A stretch of 64,000 bases of DNA from positions 682,001 to 746,000 of the forward strand of contig NZ_CP071503.1 in the NCBI RefSeq assembly GCF_017354945.1, given 5' to 3'. Shown in pieces: positions 37,793-47,275 of the stretch. The translations under genes were made by a program, and so were the position numbers. A model generated the notes under the pieces. It saw nothing but the letters and a program-made list of their open reading frames with translations. It searched no databases and was not told where the DNA came from. This stretch comes from Shewanella avicenniae. Its GTDB lineage: Bacteria > Pseudomonadota > Gammaproteobacteria > Enterobacterales > Shewanellaceae. The first letter of the stretch is position 1. The number at the start of each line of letters is the position of its first letter.

Positions 37793-38722
37793 ATGAAAAC
37801 GAATATCTTTACTTGGCCTAAGCTACACCAAGGCAAACTGCTGCTAACACTATTAGCCGCTACGGGCTTAACGATTGCGGCCTCGTTTATTGGTGAGCTC
37901 AAAACGTGGCAACAACTTGATAGCTTTGACATTGTCGGCGAGTTTGCCGCGAGCCTCATGGCGCTGTTCTGGTTATGGTTGTTGATGATCAGTCGGCCAC
38001 GCGGCAAGGTCACCAATTTGTTGTTGATTGGGACGAGTCTTTACTGGTTAACCACATGGTTAGATCTGCTGGACGAGTTTATCCGCTATCCCAACACCCG
38101 GATTTTTGCTTGGTTAGAGTCGTTGCCCGTGCCGATAGGGATGGTGCTGATCAGCATCGGATTGGTGCATTGGTTGGCAGAGCAGCAACATATCAATCGC
38201 CAATTAGCGCAGCGTGAGCATTTTCAGCGTGAACATAGCCTGATCGATGCGGTGACTCAGCTGTACAATGCCCGCTACTTTATGCTGCAGTTAACCCGCG
38301 AACTGGAACTGCACCAACTCCAACAAAAGCCATTGTCTGTCGCCATTGTTGATATCGACCATTTTGCCGACTTTAATCGCCAATATGGCATGTTAGCGGG
38401 TGACAACTGCTTACGAAATCTGGCGGGCATGATTGAATTAGGCTTACGTCAGCAAGATTTAGCCTGCCGTTTGGCCAACGATCGCTTTGTGATGTTGCTG
38501 CCTGACACCGATACCGATGCCGCACAAAACATTGTCGCTAGGTTGCTCAAGCAAGAACTGCTCAAGCAAGAGCAACTCAGCACCTCGGCAGAGGTCTCAG
38601 TCACCACCGCTGTGCTTGAATGGGACGAGCAAGAAACCGCTGCGGATTTAATGGCGCGGTTGTCGTTGCATTTAGATTGGCACAAACGTTGTCGTTACGC
38701 CGCTGATCAAGGAGTGGCTTAG
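37793..38722 (+). CDS. membrane protein with degenerate GGDEF domain
   Basis: 309 residues: four hydrophobic helices in the first 130 residues, a short coiled stretch (INRQLAQREHFQREHS), then a GGDEF-fold domain from about 150 (DAVTQLYNARYF, VDIDHFADFN with Asp187). The signature loop reads ANDRF (228-232) instead of GGDEF, losing both glycines and the catalytic glutamate, so diguanylate cyclase activity is unlikely. It may sense or bind a nucleotide or act by protein contact. The stop codon is one base from the start of the AraC gene, implying translational coupling. Confidence 0.82.
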   Translation: MKTNIFTWPKLHQGKLLLTLLAATGLTIAASFIGELKTWQQLDSFDIVGEFAASLMALFWLWLLMISRPRGKVTNLLLIGTSLYWLTTWLDLLDEFIRYPNTRIFAWLESLPVPIGMVLISIGLVHWLAEQQHINRQLAQREHFQREHSLIDAVTQLYNARYFMLQLTRELELHQLQQKPLSVAIVDIDHFADFNRQYGMLAGDNCLRNLAGMIELGLRQQDLACRLANDRFVMLLPDTDTDAAQNIVARLLKQELLKQEQLSTSAEVSVTTAVLEWDEQETAADLMARLSLHLDWHKRCRYAADQGVA

Positions 38723-38723
38723 C

Positions 38724-39740
38724 ATGACATTCAGCGCCGGCTTTGGCAGTAACGATGCGGTATTACCGATAGGTTTAGTCAGTGGGCTGGTGGAACTTGC
38801 ACAGCAGCAACAGCTTGATATTGATAAATTATTGCGTGGCTCACGGCTGTTTTATCAAGACTTGGCCGATCCGCAGCGCAAAATCACCCCAGCACAGTGG
38901 TTACTCATTATCGAACGCTTGAGCAAACTACATGCTGAACCCGATGCCTTGGCGTTGCTGTATGGCCAGCAACAAGCGCTGAATCACCACTCGTTAGTGA
39001 CGTCACTGTGGTCAAGCGCTGCCCATTTAGCGCAAGCACTCAGATTGATGCAAAAGTTGTTACCTCTGCTGCAACCGTTAGTGATGCTGCGAGTGCGGCA
39101 ACGACAGGATGAACTTGTGCTGCAACTGCAGCCTTCGTTTGGACTCGGCGCACAACAACGTTTTATTTTTAGCGCCATGTTGTCTGCGATACGTACCTTA
39201 CTGCGGCAACAGTTGGGCGCAGATCTGCAATTGCAGATCGATTTACCTTGGGCTGCGGCGGAATGGCAACCGCATTTTCATGCTGCATTAGGCTCTCAAC
39301 TTCTTTTTGACACGCCATGCTGCGCTATCTATCTCAAACGTGAATGTCTGTTTATGCCGTTTGTTGAAGCCGCGCCGTTGCGGCGGCAGCAACTGCTGAC
39401 ATCGGCACAGTTGGCGCTGGCGGATCGCCCCATCCGCGAGAGTTTACAATCGCAACTACGGCGCTTGGTCAGACGTCAGCTAAATAGTGGTATTGCCCTC
39501 GAACGTGCCGCGGCCTACCTGCAATGCAGCCCCGCTACTTTAAAACGCCGCTTGAAACAGGATGGCGTTAGCTTTCAGCAGCTGTTGGATGAAGTACGTC
39601 GTGATGAGGTACTGTTACGACTCTACATCTACGGTTACAGCAATCGCCAATTGGCGGAATGCCTCAATATTAATGACATGCATAACTTCAGACGGCTATT
39701 CAAACGCTGGACCGGAATGGTGCCAAATAGCTTTCGCTAG
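38724..39740 (+). CDS. AraC-family transcriptional regulator
   Basis: 338-residue regulator of the OruR/ArgR-like branch: an N-terminal 'arabinose-binding' type domain (PIGLVSGLVELAQQQQLDIDKLL ... QKLLPLLQPLV in pieces) and a C-terminal double helix-turn-helix from about 245 (ALERAAAYLQCSPATLKRRLKQDGVSFQQLLDEVR in pieces, then SNRQLAECLNINDMHNFRRLFKRWTGMVPNSFR in pieces). Start one base after the degenerate GGDEF gene's stop. The two are an obvious functional pair: membrane signal protein plus regulator. Targets unknown. Confidence 0.85.
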   Translation: MTFSAGFGSNDAVLPIGLVSGLVELAQQQQLDIDKLLRGSRLFYQDLADPQRKITPAQWLLIIERLSKLHAEPDALALLYGQQQALNHHSLVTSLWSSAAHLAQALRLMQKLLPLLQPLVMLRVRQRQDELVLQLQPSFGLGAQQRFIFSAMLSAIRTLLRQQLGADLQLQIDLPWAAAEWQPHFHAALGSQLLFDTPCCAIYLKRECLFMPFVEAAPLRRQQLLTSAQLALADRPIRESLQSQLRRLVRRQLNSGIALERAAAYLQCSPATLKRRLKQDGVSFQQLLDEVRRDEVLLRLYIYGYSNRQLAECLNINDMHNFRRLFKRWTGMVPNSFR

Positions 39741-39909
39741 GCGTAACAGTTAGGGCCAACGTGCTGTTTGTTTTATCCGCGGCTAATTTTGCCATCGCTA
39801 ATTAACATCATATGTATGAGTGAATCGTTACATTTGGTTAGCTACCTCAAAGTATTGTAAATGGCATTCGGTATAATCGCGCGTATCTATCAGAGTGGAG
39901 ATGTTGTTG

Positions 39910-41814
39910 ATGAGAGCACTGATGAAATGGTTTGACGATATATCGGTGACGTACAAGTTAAATATCGGCTTCGGTATTGTGTTGTTCCTAATGGTGGTAG
40001 TCGCATATGTGGGTTATCAGACCAATGTGTCGCTCAATCACAGCGGCGATCGTTTAAAGGCTTTCGATGGCCTAGATAAGAGCTTGCTGCAAGCCAAGCT
40101 ACATCGCATTGAGTTTATGGCCAATGGTGATAAATCATTGGTGAGCAAAATTCAGCAAATCAGTGCGGATGCTCGATCATTACTGAGCGCGCAAAAAGCA
40201 GAATTCAGCGAAGCTGCCGATAAGCAGCGCATTGACCAAGCGATAGGTTTACTTGGGACATACGACGATGCGATTCAGAGCTTCGCCAAGCTATTAGATG
40301 AGCGTAGCGTATTGATGAGCAAAGGGCCTGAAGTCGGGCGCAAGTTAGTGGGCACATTTGCCACCTTAGTTGACCAGATGACCGCCAAAGCGCAAGAGAC
40401 ACAAGATCATAACGTTTTGCAGCACGCGACCTCCATCAGTCAGCAGATGACCATGTTGCGTTACTACATGCGTGGTTATGTGTATGACGGTACCAGCGCC
40501 AACTACAGCACCATCAAAAATGCCATCAAAGCGTTACTGGATGACATCACTGGTCTGCAGGGCTTTGAAACTCAGGCAGCCATCGAGATTCTCAACCGTT
40601 ACGATGTTGAGTTGGACGCGTTGCTGGTGGTTAATCAACAAACGGATAACGCATCTACACAGTTGGGCAAGGCTGCTAAACAACTGATGGACAATATCAA
40701 TACCCTAGTTAATCACTTGTCTGTTGAGCGCGAACAAGGCAAAGTCGCTAAACAGGAGCTGATGATTGCCATTATTATTCTCTCTGGTGTTATCGGTGTG
40801 GGGTGTGCGCTGTTCATCGGTCGACAAATTACTGCGCCGTTGAAACTGACGGTAACCGTGGCAAAAGCGATTGCTAAAGGGGATTTGACCCAAAGTGTCG
40901 ACTCAAAACGTGGCGATGAATTGGGTGACTTGCTGCGGGCTATCGGTGAAATGAGCCGCACCTTGAAGCAAGTACTGGGGCAGATTGAAACCTCTGTTGA
41001 GCAAGTGACCAGCGCCGCGGCGCAACTGTCTGCTGCGACAGAGCAAAACAGCATTGGTATGCAAGAGCAGCGTAGCCAAACCGATCAGGTCGCCACCGCG
41101 GTGAATGAAATGACCGCATCAGTGCAGGATGTGGCTGACAACGCGGAGCAGGCATCACACTCTGCCAGTATGGCGGATGAAAAAACTGCCGCTGGTGAAG
41201 ATATGGTGGCTAAAGCCATTCGCCAAATTGAGCTGCTAGCGAACGGCCTCGACCAAACCTCATTGGCGATGGATAAATTGCGCACTGACACTGAGCAGAT
41301 TGATGCGGTGTTGGATGTGATTAAGTCAGTATCTGAGCAAACCAACTTGCTGGCACTGAACGCGGCCATTGAAGCGGCGCGTGCCGGTGAAGCCGGGCGT
41401 GGTTTTGCGGTAGTGGCGGATGAAGTACGTAGCCTTGCCAGCCGCACGCAAAACTCAGCCGGTGAAATCGAAAAACTGATTATTAACCTGCAAAGCGGTA
41501 GTCAGGAATCGATGGCGCGCATGAAGCAAAGCATGAGTCAATGCAGCGATGCGGTATCAATGTCGCGCAACGCCGGTGAAATGCTGAAAGAGATCACCCG
41601 CGCGGTATCGACCATTCAAGACATGAACCACCAAATTGCAGCGGCGTCTGAAGAGCAATCGGCCGTGGCGGAAGAAATTAACCGCAGTGTGATTCGTGTA
41701 CGTGACATTGCTGAAGAGTCAGCTACAGCGTCAAATGATATTGCTCAGTCGGCAGAAAACTTGGCCGGTCTGGGTGGTCAACTGAAAGGCTTAGTGGGGC
41801 GTTTCTCGCTGTAA
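39910..41814 (+). CDS. methyl-accepting chemotaxis protein
   Basis: 634-residue transmembrane chemoreceptor: first membrane helix at about 18-37, an all-helical periplasmic region of about 240 residues (possibly the helical bimodular HBM type), second helix at about 280-302, HAMP, and a long signalling domain whose hairpin tip carries [19 protein letters not shown] and [11 protein letters not shown]. Ligand unknown; HBM receptors often sense organic acids. ATG 39910 is chosen because GGAG lies nine bases upstream; the frame itself is open from a GTG at 39895. Single gene with its own terminator. Confidence 0.92.
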   Translation: MRALMKWFDDISVTYKLNIGFGIVLFLMVVVAYVGYQTNVSLNHSGDRLKAFDGLDKSLLQAKLHRIEFMANGDKSLVSKIQQISADARSLLSAQKAEFSEAADKQRIDQAIGLLGTYDDAIQSFAKLLDERSVLMSKGPEVGRKLVGTFATLVDQMTAKAQETQDHNVLQHATSISQQMTMLRYYMRGYVYDGTSANYSTIKNAIKALLDDITGLQGFETQAAIEILNRYDVELDALLVVNQQTDNASTQLGKAAKQLMDNINTLVNHLSVEREQGKVAKQELMIAIIILSGVIGVGCALFIGRQITAPLKLTVTVAKAIAKGDLTQSVDSKRGDELGDLLRAIGEMSRTLKQVLGQIETSVEQVTSAAAQLSAATEQNSIGMQEQRSQTDQVATAVNEMTASVQDVADNAEQASHSASMADEKTAAGEDMVAKAIRQIELLANGLDQTSLAMDKLRTDTEQIDAVLDVIKSVSEQTNLLALNAAIEAARAGEAGRGFAVVADEVRSLASRTQNSAGEIEKLIINLQSGSQESMARMKQSMSQCSDAVSMSRNAGEMLKEITRAVSTIQDMNHQIAAASEEQSAVAEEINRSVIRVRDIAEESATASNDIAQSAENLAGLGGQLKGLVGRFSL

Positions 41815-41861
41815 AGCCTTGTGCCACTTTTTGCCGGACTCCACTCAGGCAAGGCGCAATT

Positions 41862-41897
41862 AGAAAGGGAACTCATTGAGTTCCCTTTCTTTTTTTA
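41862..41897 (+). terminator. rho-independent terminator of the chemoreceptor gene
   Basis: Stem AGAAAGGGAACTC / GAGTTCCCTTTCT with a three-base loop, followed by seven Ts. The next gene is convergent and could also use it in part. Confidence 0.88.
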
Positions 41898-41930
41898 ACC
41901 AAGCGATGACCTAGTTAATAAAGCGACAAC

Positions 41931-42497
41931 CTAGTTGTTAAGCAGTAAATCAACCAAGGACACAATCAAAAAGGTCTCTGGGTCGTATACCACGCCGTAC
42001 CCTTGGTAGTAGCCGACATTACATCCGCGTGGCACATCGGTTAAGCGGCGAACTAAAGTGTCTGGCGCGGCGGTGATGTACTGGCGATATCTATCAGGAA
42101 TCATCTCGCCTTGGGAGAATTTGGGGCGTTTATGACGATCGACTCTCGGCAAAATGCGCTGATAATGGCTCTGCAACACGTGCTTGTTATGGCTACTGAG
42201 TGCATAGGCGGCATTAGAGTGTGGATTGGCACGTTCAAGCGCCATCGGTTGATGGGCGCCTTTATCTTTGAACTTGTTTTTATCTTGCTGTTTTATTTTA
42301 TCTTTCTGCTTATCTTTTTGTTTGTCTTTACCTTTTTGACCATGTTCATCTTGGCCATATTGCGGGTTGTGCTGCGGGTTTCCTTTCTCAGCATACTTGC
42401 CTTGATGCTGCTCTGGTTGCGGCGCGGCCCATGCTGGGGCTTTAGACAGCATTAACGTGGCGGCAATGCTGCTAATGATCAACAGTGATTTTTTCAT
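41931..42497 (-). CDS. exported Lys/Gln-rich protein, RcnB/CigR-like C-terminus
   Basis: 188 residues: signal peptide ending APAWA near residue 24, a low-complexity hydrophilic part (GKDKQKDKQKDKIKQQDKNK), then a conserved-looking end with PDRYRQYITAAPDTLVRRL and GCNVGYYQGYGVVYDPETFLIVSLVDLL in two pieces. The ending reminds me of the RcnB/CigR-like periplasmic proteins, but the match is weak. ATG 42497 with AAAGGAT upstream. Role unknown. Confidence 0.65.
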   Translation of the reverse strand: MKKSLLIISSIAATLMLSKAPAWAAPQPEQHQGKYAEKGNPQHNPQYGQDEHGQKGKDKQKDKQKDKIKQQDKNKFKDKGAHQPMALERANPHSNAAYALSSHNKHVLQSHYQRILPRVDRHKRPKFSQGEMIPDRYRQYITAAPDTLVRRLTDVPRGCNVGYYQGYGVVYDPETFLIVSLVDLLLNN

Positions 42498-42769
42498 AAG
42501 GCTATCCTTTCGCGTTATCCGTTTGCTTGGCAATACTGCTGACGGCGAAAAACCGTCGACGCGGCACAATATTCAAAGGTTATGCTCTTTTAGCATAGTT
42601 AAATCTGAACTCACTAGCAGCCACTGCTTGAGGCTCGAAGATAAGCGCATAGGCTAAGAGTGTTGTGGTCATTGTGACGGGCTGAAGCTGAAGGGAAGCT
42701 GAAGGCGTGGCGATAAGTTGATGACGCTGGCAGCCGTTGTGGTGAGCAACCGCTGCCAGCGAATACGGC

Positions 42770-42985
42770 TTAAAGATTGTCGAATTTGCTTTTTAGGTCG
42801 TAACTGTCGTCGGTCACAATACGTTCAACCGTTACCAGACGCTGCTTGAGTTCGCCGAGCTCTTCACGCAATTGCTTGATCTCAGCTTCGGCGGCAATGG
42901 CGCCTTTATGTTCTAGATAGGTATTCGCAATTTTGTACACAATACCACAGACGATCGCGACAACTGCCACTTCAAACGGACCCAT
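42770..42985 (-). CDS. small membrane protein with coiled coil, PspB-like
   Basis: 71 residues: one hydrophobic helix at about 4-22, then a charged heptad-type helix (IKQLREELGELKQRLVTVERIV) and a short acidic end. Size and layout recall phage-shock protein PspB, but no pspA or pspC lies nearby, so this is a look-alike assignment. GGGAGAGAG precedes the ATG. Confidence 0.7.
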   Translation of the reverse strand: MGPFEVAVVAIVCGIVYKIANTYLEHKGAIAAEAEIKQLREELGELKQRLVTVERIVTDDSYDLKSKFDNL

Positions 42986-43160
42986 GAGACTCTCTCCCTG
43001 ACAAATAACAAAACTAAAAATCGTGTTGGTTTGTTACTGACATAGCAAGTGTAATGCCAGATTTAATTTAATTAAAAATCAGTAACTTGTTTTTAACTGA
43101 AATGATTTGATTCGTTATTCTGACCTAAAAGTTGGCAAATTTGCCACGCATTTACATTGC

Positions 43161-43191
43161 TTGAGCCAGTACAAAGAACATACTGGCTCAA
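43161..43191. terminator. hairpin downstream of the zinc-ribbon gene
   Basis: Perfect 11-base stem TTGAGCCAGTA / TACTGGCTCAA, nine-base loop, eight bases beyond the stop of the minus-strand operon. The U-run is on the plus strand side only, so its use as a terminator for the operon is uncertain. Confidence 0.5.
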
Positions 43192-43199
43192 TTTTGTGG

Positions 43200-44873
43200 C
43201 TACTGCCAACTTTGGATCTTGGTTTGAATGTCACCCAAGTTTTTGCGTACCTCAGAGATTCGCTCACGCATCCGCCCCAACAGCTGTTGTTGACGCTTAC
43301 GATTGCCACGACTGTAGAGATAGCCATGCAGCATCAGATAGATGTTAAACACTCCAAAAATCAGTAAAGGTAAGTATTTGATAAACCACTGCTGTTGATA
43401 CAAAGGGGCAGTAAAGCTGTTGTAGGTCAGATCCAGCAGTGGAAAAAACGGGGTGCGCACATCACTGTAGGTCCAGGCGCCGAAGAAAATCGCCATCACC
43501 CACCACAAGCCTTGTCCGGTGAGGCCACCAAAACCTTCAAAGGTGCGCGGAGAATATTCGCGTTTCTTAGTGATGTTGTAGCCAAACTCACGATTGTATT
43601 GCGAAGTGCCACCAATATTGACGTCGCTGTAGCAGAAGTACACCCAATCGCCGACATCCAGATCGCCGAGGATCTCTTCGCTGAACTGCCAAGTAATTTT
43701 GCTGCCGTCTTCACTGAGCATGGCCACTTCACCACTGATGCCAGTATCGCGGTTGCGATCGGTGCGGGTGCTGGTGTGCGAGGTACTGTGGCTGTAACGG
43801 CTACCATAGTAGTGATCTGTGGTAGTGGTCGTGGAGGTTGTTACCGATACATCGGAAACGTCAGATTCCACAGCTTTACCGAGCACCTTGGCCATAAACC
43901 CTTTAATTTCGACTGTGCCATGCTGATTGGCACTCATCACATTCTTATGGGTGTAAGACGCTGCATATTCCAATCCGTATTGGCGCATTAATGCGGTTTC
44001 TTGCTCGACAATACTGCTGAGATTTTGCCGTTGCGATTGTTGATCGGCACCGCAGCTGACACAGTAATTAAAGGCCTGTGGAATACGGCATTTACAGCTA
44101 AAACAGATCACATCGCTGGACTGATTCGGCCGTTGTTGCAAGTGATAGCCCAAATCTTCACGGCTGATACTCAATAGCTGCTGCATGCATTGCTTCAGTA
44201 CCGCAAAGCGATGTTGACCAGCTTCATACTTGGTCAGATTGCGCTTTCGTTCAATCAGATAACAAATAAGCGCCGCGATTGCGCCAGCGCCAATGGCATA
44301 CTCCACTGGCGCGAGATTCAGCCAAAAATACGCTATCGAGCTGATGGTAATCCACAACCAAAACCAGAGCGAGGCGGTTTTACGCGCCGGTGGATCTAAC
44401 TCGCGACCACGGATGGAGCGTTGCTGTGTGGGCAGGTGGTTGAGCACGCACAGCGCAGTATTGTTGTGTTTGACCACCTTGCGGGCATCACTGTCGGCAA
44501 TGCGGTAATTGAGGCTGAAGCTGGTGGGATACAGTAGGGTTAGCACATCGCCTTTCTGGATCGAATTGAAAAATTCATCTTCCGCTTCAATCGAGGTGGT
44601 TTCGATATTGCCTTGTTCATCTTGCAGTTCTAACCACCAATAGCCGTAGATCAAGTTATTGTTATTGTTTACGAACTTGCGTTTGTAATAGAAGGTCGAC
44701 ACCACTTTGCCGCTCACCACGCGCGCGTCAGGATAAACACTACGCAGTTGCTGCATGGTCTCGGTGGACACCTGCTCAATGCCTTTTACTTTGAGTGAAT
44801 CACTGGCAACGCTGTCGCCACAATGGCCACAAAACTTGTCGTTGCTGAAAATGGGTTGGTTGCAATGCTGCAT
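43200..44873 (-). CDS. membrane protein with two zinc-ribbon motifs, unknown
   Basis: 557 residues. An N-terminal treble-like ribbon (C4, C15, C18; its first cysteine position is occupied by the start methionine), a beta-rich soluble part, two membrane helices at about 170-208, a second full ribbon CFSCKCRIPQAFNYCVSC, a Ser/Thr-rich stretch (SVTTSTTTTTDHYYGSRYSH), another beta-rich domain, and two more helices near 455-520 before a charged helical end. GAGG lies seven bases before the ATG. It is the last gene of a three-gene operon, eight bases after the PEGA gene. I recognise no family; two ribbons facing the cytoplasm and a membrane core suggest an assembly or sensing role. Confidence 0.75.
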   Translation of the reverse strand: MQHCNQPIFSNDKFCGHCGDSVASDSLKVKGIEQVSTETMQQLRSVYPDARVVSGKVVSTFYYKRKFVNNNNNLIYGYWWLELQDEQGNIETTSIEAEDEFFNSIQKGDVLTLLYPTSFSLNYRIADSDARKVVKHNNTALCVLNHLPTQQRSIRGRELDPPARKTASLWFWLWITISSIAYFWLNLAPVEYAIGAGAIAALICYLIERKRNLTKYEAGQHRFAVLKQCMQQLLSISREDLGYHLQQRPNQSSDVICFSCKCRIPQAFNYCVSCGADQQSQRQNLSSIVEQETALMRQYGLEYAASYTHKNVMSANQHGTVEIKGFMAKVLGKAVESDVSDVSVTTSTTTTTDHYYGSRYSHSTSHTSTRTDRNRDTGISGEVAMLSEDGSKITWQFSEEILGDLDVGDWVYFCYSDVNIGGTSQYNREFGYNITKKREYSPRTFEGFGGLTGQGLWWVMAIFFGAWTYSDVRTPFFPLLDLTYNSFTAPLYQQQWFIKYLPLLIFGVFNIYLMLHGYLYSRGNRKRQQQLLGRMRERISEVRKNLGDIQTKIQSWQ

Positions 44874-44881
44874 GCTGGTCC

Positions 44882-47275
44882 TCAGCCCAATGGCGTTAAA
44901 TTAATGGATAACTGCTGGTCGCCTGCTCGCACTGTGTGCCAGCGGCGGTAAGTTTCGTAGCCGGGTGCCGATATTTGGATATCGTAATTTCCGGGTGTTA
45001 GGTGCATGCCTTGGCTAAAACGCGGGCCAATATTCATGATGCGAATGGTGGGGTTGTCCACGTTCGCTTGAATCGTCAGGTTGGCTTGTTGCTTCATAAG
45101 TTGCTCAGCAGCGCGGCGCACGTCGCTGTCTTCCAGCAACTGGCGGGTGATATCCAGCTCGGCCAGCCGGTGCGCTACTGGCGCAAAGTTGCGATAGATA
45201 TGGCTGTGCTGCTCAAACGCTAACCCGAGCGGATGTAGCAGTGGCTGCACATGCAAGGTCCAGCGCAGTGCATAGGCCATGACCGAATTACCTGATTGCT
45301 CAACCTTGCCGAGGAAGTAGTTCACTGGGCTGTCGGTTTGCTCGGTGTAGCGGTTATGTACCAACAGTGGCGGCAGGCTAATCAACAGCAGCAGTGGCAG
45401 GAATTTGAGTAACATCAATCCGCTGCGTTTGCCGCGGCTGGTGGTTTGAGCGCCTGCGTTTGCCGCATCAGCACCGTTGGCGTTATTGGCACTATTGGCC
45501 TCATTGGCAGATTCGGGCTGTTTTTTCGGCTCAGCGCTAAACAGTTGGCCTATTTTCAGTGGCAGTTTGATGATAGTCATACACAGCAAAAACAGGCTTA
45601 GCGACATTGAGATAGGCGGAATGATCACTGAACGCAGCGCTTGTTTACCGTGTTCCGCATATTTACCGCCATCGGCAAACTCGCGCTCAGCATCTTTTAA
45701 CATCGCCAAATATTGTTGGGTGCGCTTTTCAATATTGGGTTCAAGCACATAGCGCTTAAAGTTGGCTTGGTTCCAATCGGCTTGAATATTGTCGACATAG
45801 AGATCGCCCATACGCTGGGCGATTTTAGCTTGCACTGCACTATGCAGTTGGAACTGTTGCCAGTTGAGGTTGATCGGCAGTGCTAAGCCGCGTTTTGCCA
45901 TGGCGGATTGCCATTGTTTATCTGCATCTTGCTGCACTTTACTGGCCACGGCGCGATAAAAGCTCGGCCGATCGGCTATCTGCCAGTTGTTAGCCAGTTG
46001 CAGCCCTTTGCCACTCAGTTTTTGTCTCAGCAGCTGCTGAGTGTGCTCATGAATACGAAAATCAGTCAGCTCACTAATGCCAAACGGATAACCGGTTTGC
46101 TGTTCAAATTGCTGCTGAAACGCGGGCAAACTGAGGAACTTGTTACGATAAAACTCAGGGCTGTTAGTGTATTTGTAACGCTTGTCTTTAAAGCCGCCAT
46201 CACCGCCGGTGGCCGCGCTTAACGCCTGCATGCCGGTGTAAAGTCCGCCAGTAAGTACGCCGCCCACGATCGAGGTGAGGATGTTTTCTGAGGTGCTAAC
46301 ATCTTCCACAATCAACCAATAGTCAGGCTCAATGTAGCCAAAGCCGGCTTTAGAAACTTCGGTTTTGTAGCGCGCATCAAGGCGGGTGATGCATTGCTCA
46401 CGGCGTTCACGCTCAGAGGATTTATCGTAGCGTTCTCGGCACTTGGCGACTGCTTCAAAGTAGTCATAAATCTTCGGCCCATACTTTTGCGCGCGCCCCT
46501 CGGCCTTGGCAATCTGCGCTTTTTGCGCTTGCTGATACTGAGCCCAGCCGCTGTTAATCTCTTGTTCGACTTGCTGCCAGTAATCCTGCTCGCGTTTGGG
46601 AATATCCGCTAACGCTTGGTTGTAACGGTTGGAGCCTTCCGCATATTGCTGGTAATGGCCAGAAAGCTCTTGGTACAGCTGGCCATAGTCGGCATAGCTT
46701 TGGTCAAACTGATCATAAGCGCGCTTTTGTACAAAGTTGGCGATGATTTTTTCTTTGTAGCGCTCAAGGTTATCGGCCAAGTTGTGGTCGGCGTAGGTCA
46801 TGCCGCCAAACAGCGCCAAAAAGGTCAGATTCTCTGACGATTTCATCTCCTTCGGGTCATAACTCAGGCCGGTGATTTCCACCGCATTGGCCGCCAACGC
46901 ATCACGCAGCGCTGCACTCAAGGTGGCAAATTGGCGTTGTTCAGCTGTTGATGGCCGAACTAATAGCTTTTCAATCAGATACTTTTGCCCAAAGAATACT
47001 GTCGGCCAGGTGATCAGTGTGAGTAAGGTGAGGGTGGCAATACCGCGCAGTGCTGTGCGATAAAACAGCGCAGGTAGCAAGTCGGCTAACAGTAGGGTGA
47101 CACCAATACCAGAGACTGTGCGGCCATAGATTTCTAAGTGTTCCAGTTGCTCTGGCTTGGGCGTGCCCAAGCCAACCAGCGACACTAATTGGGCGTTAAA
47201 AATTGCTTCCGGCACTAAATAGGCGGCGCTGAGGAGCACAAACAGGATGCGCCAATAACGGGGTTTCATTTTCAT
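44882..47275 (-). CDS. large membrane protein with C-terminal PEGA-like domain
   Basis: 797 residues. Four hydrophobic segments fall in two pairs (about 8-30 and 50-100; about 560-585 and 635-655) around a long, helical, charged middle rich in Gln and Lys (for example YQELSGHYQQYAEG, EQDYWQQVEQEINSGWAQYQQAQ in part). The last 65 residues look like a PEGA domain: IRIMNIGPRFSQGMHLTPG followed by YDIQISAPGYETYRRW. PEGA domains usually sit at envelope or S-layer surfaces. Its start overlaps the stop of the GDPD gene by four bases, so the two are translationally coupled. No known family as a whole. Confidence 0.75.
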   Translation of the reverse strand: MKMKPRYWRILFVLLSAAYLVPEAIFNAQLVSLVGLGTPKPEQLEHLEIYGRTVSGIGVTLLLADLLPALFYRTALRGIATLTLLTLITWPTVFFGQKYLIEKLLVRPSTAEQRQFATLSAALRDALAANAVEITGLSYDPKEMKSSENLTFLALFGGMTYADHNLADNLERYKEKIIANFVQKRAYDQFDQSYADYGQLYQELSGHYQQYAEGSNRYNQALADIPKREQDYWQQVEQEINSGWAQYQQAQKAQIAKAEGRAQKYGPKIYDYFEAVAKCRERYDKSSERERREQCITRLDARYKTEVSKAGFGYIEPDYWLIVEDVSTSENILTSIVGGVLTGGLYTGMQALSAATGGDGGFKDKRYKYTNSPEFYRNKFLSLPAFQQQFEQQTGYPFGISELTDFRIHEHTQQLLRQKLSGKGLQLANNWQIADRPSFYRAVASKVQQDADKQWQSAMAKRGLALPINLNWQQFQLHSAVQAKIAQRMGDLYVDNIQADWNQANFKRYVLEPNIEKRTQQYLAMLKDAEREFADGGKYAEHGKQALRSVIIPPISMSLSLFLLCMTIIKLPLKIGQLFSAEPKKQPESANEANSANNANGADAANAGAQTTSRGKRSGLMLLKFLPLLLLISLPPLLVHNRYTEQTDSPVNYFLGKVEQSGNSVMAYALRWTLHVQPLLHPLGLAFEQHSHIYRNFAPVAHRLAELDITRQLLEDSDVRRAAEQLMKQQANLTIQANVDNPTIRIMNIGPRFSQGMHLTPGNYDIQISAPGYETYRRWHTVRAGDQQLSINLTPLG

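Noticed and set aside
42770..42985. Phage-shock operon
   Set aside because: Only a PspB-like small protein is present; no pspA, pspC or pspF adjoins it.
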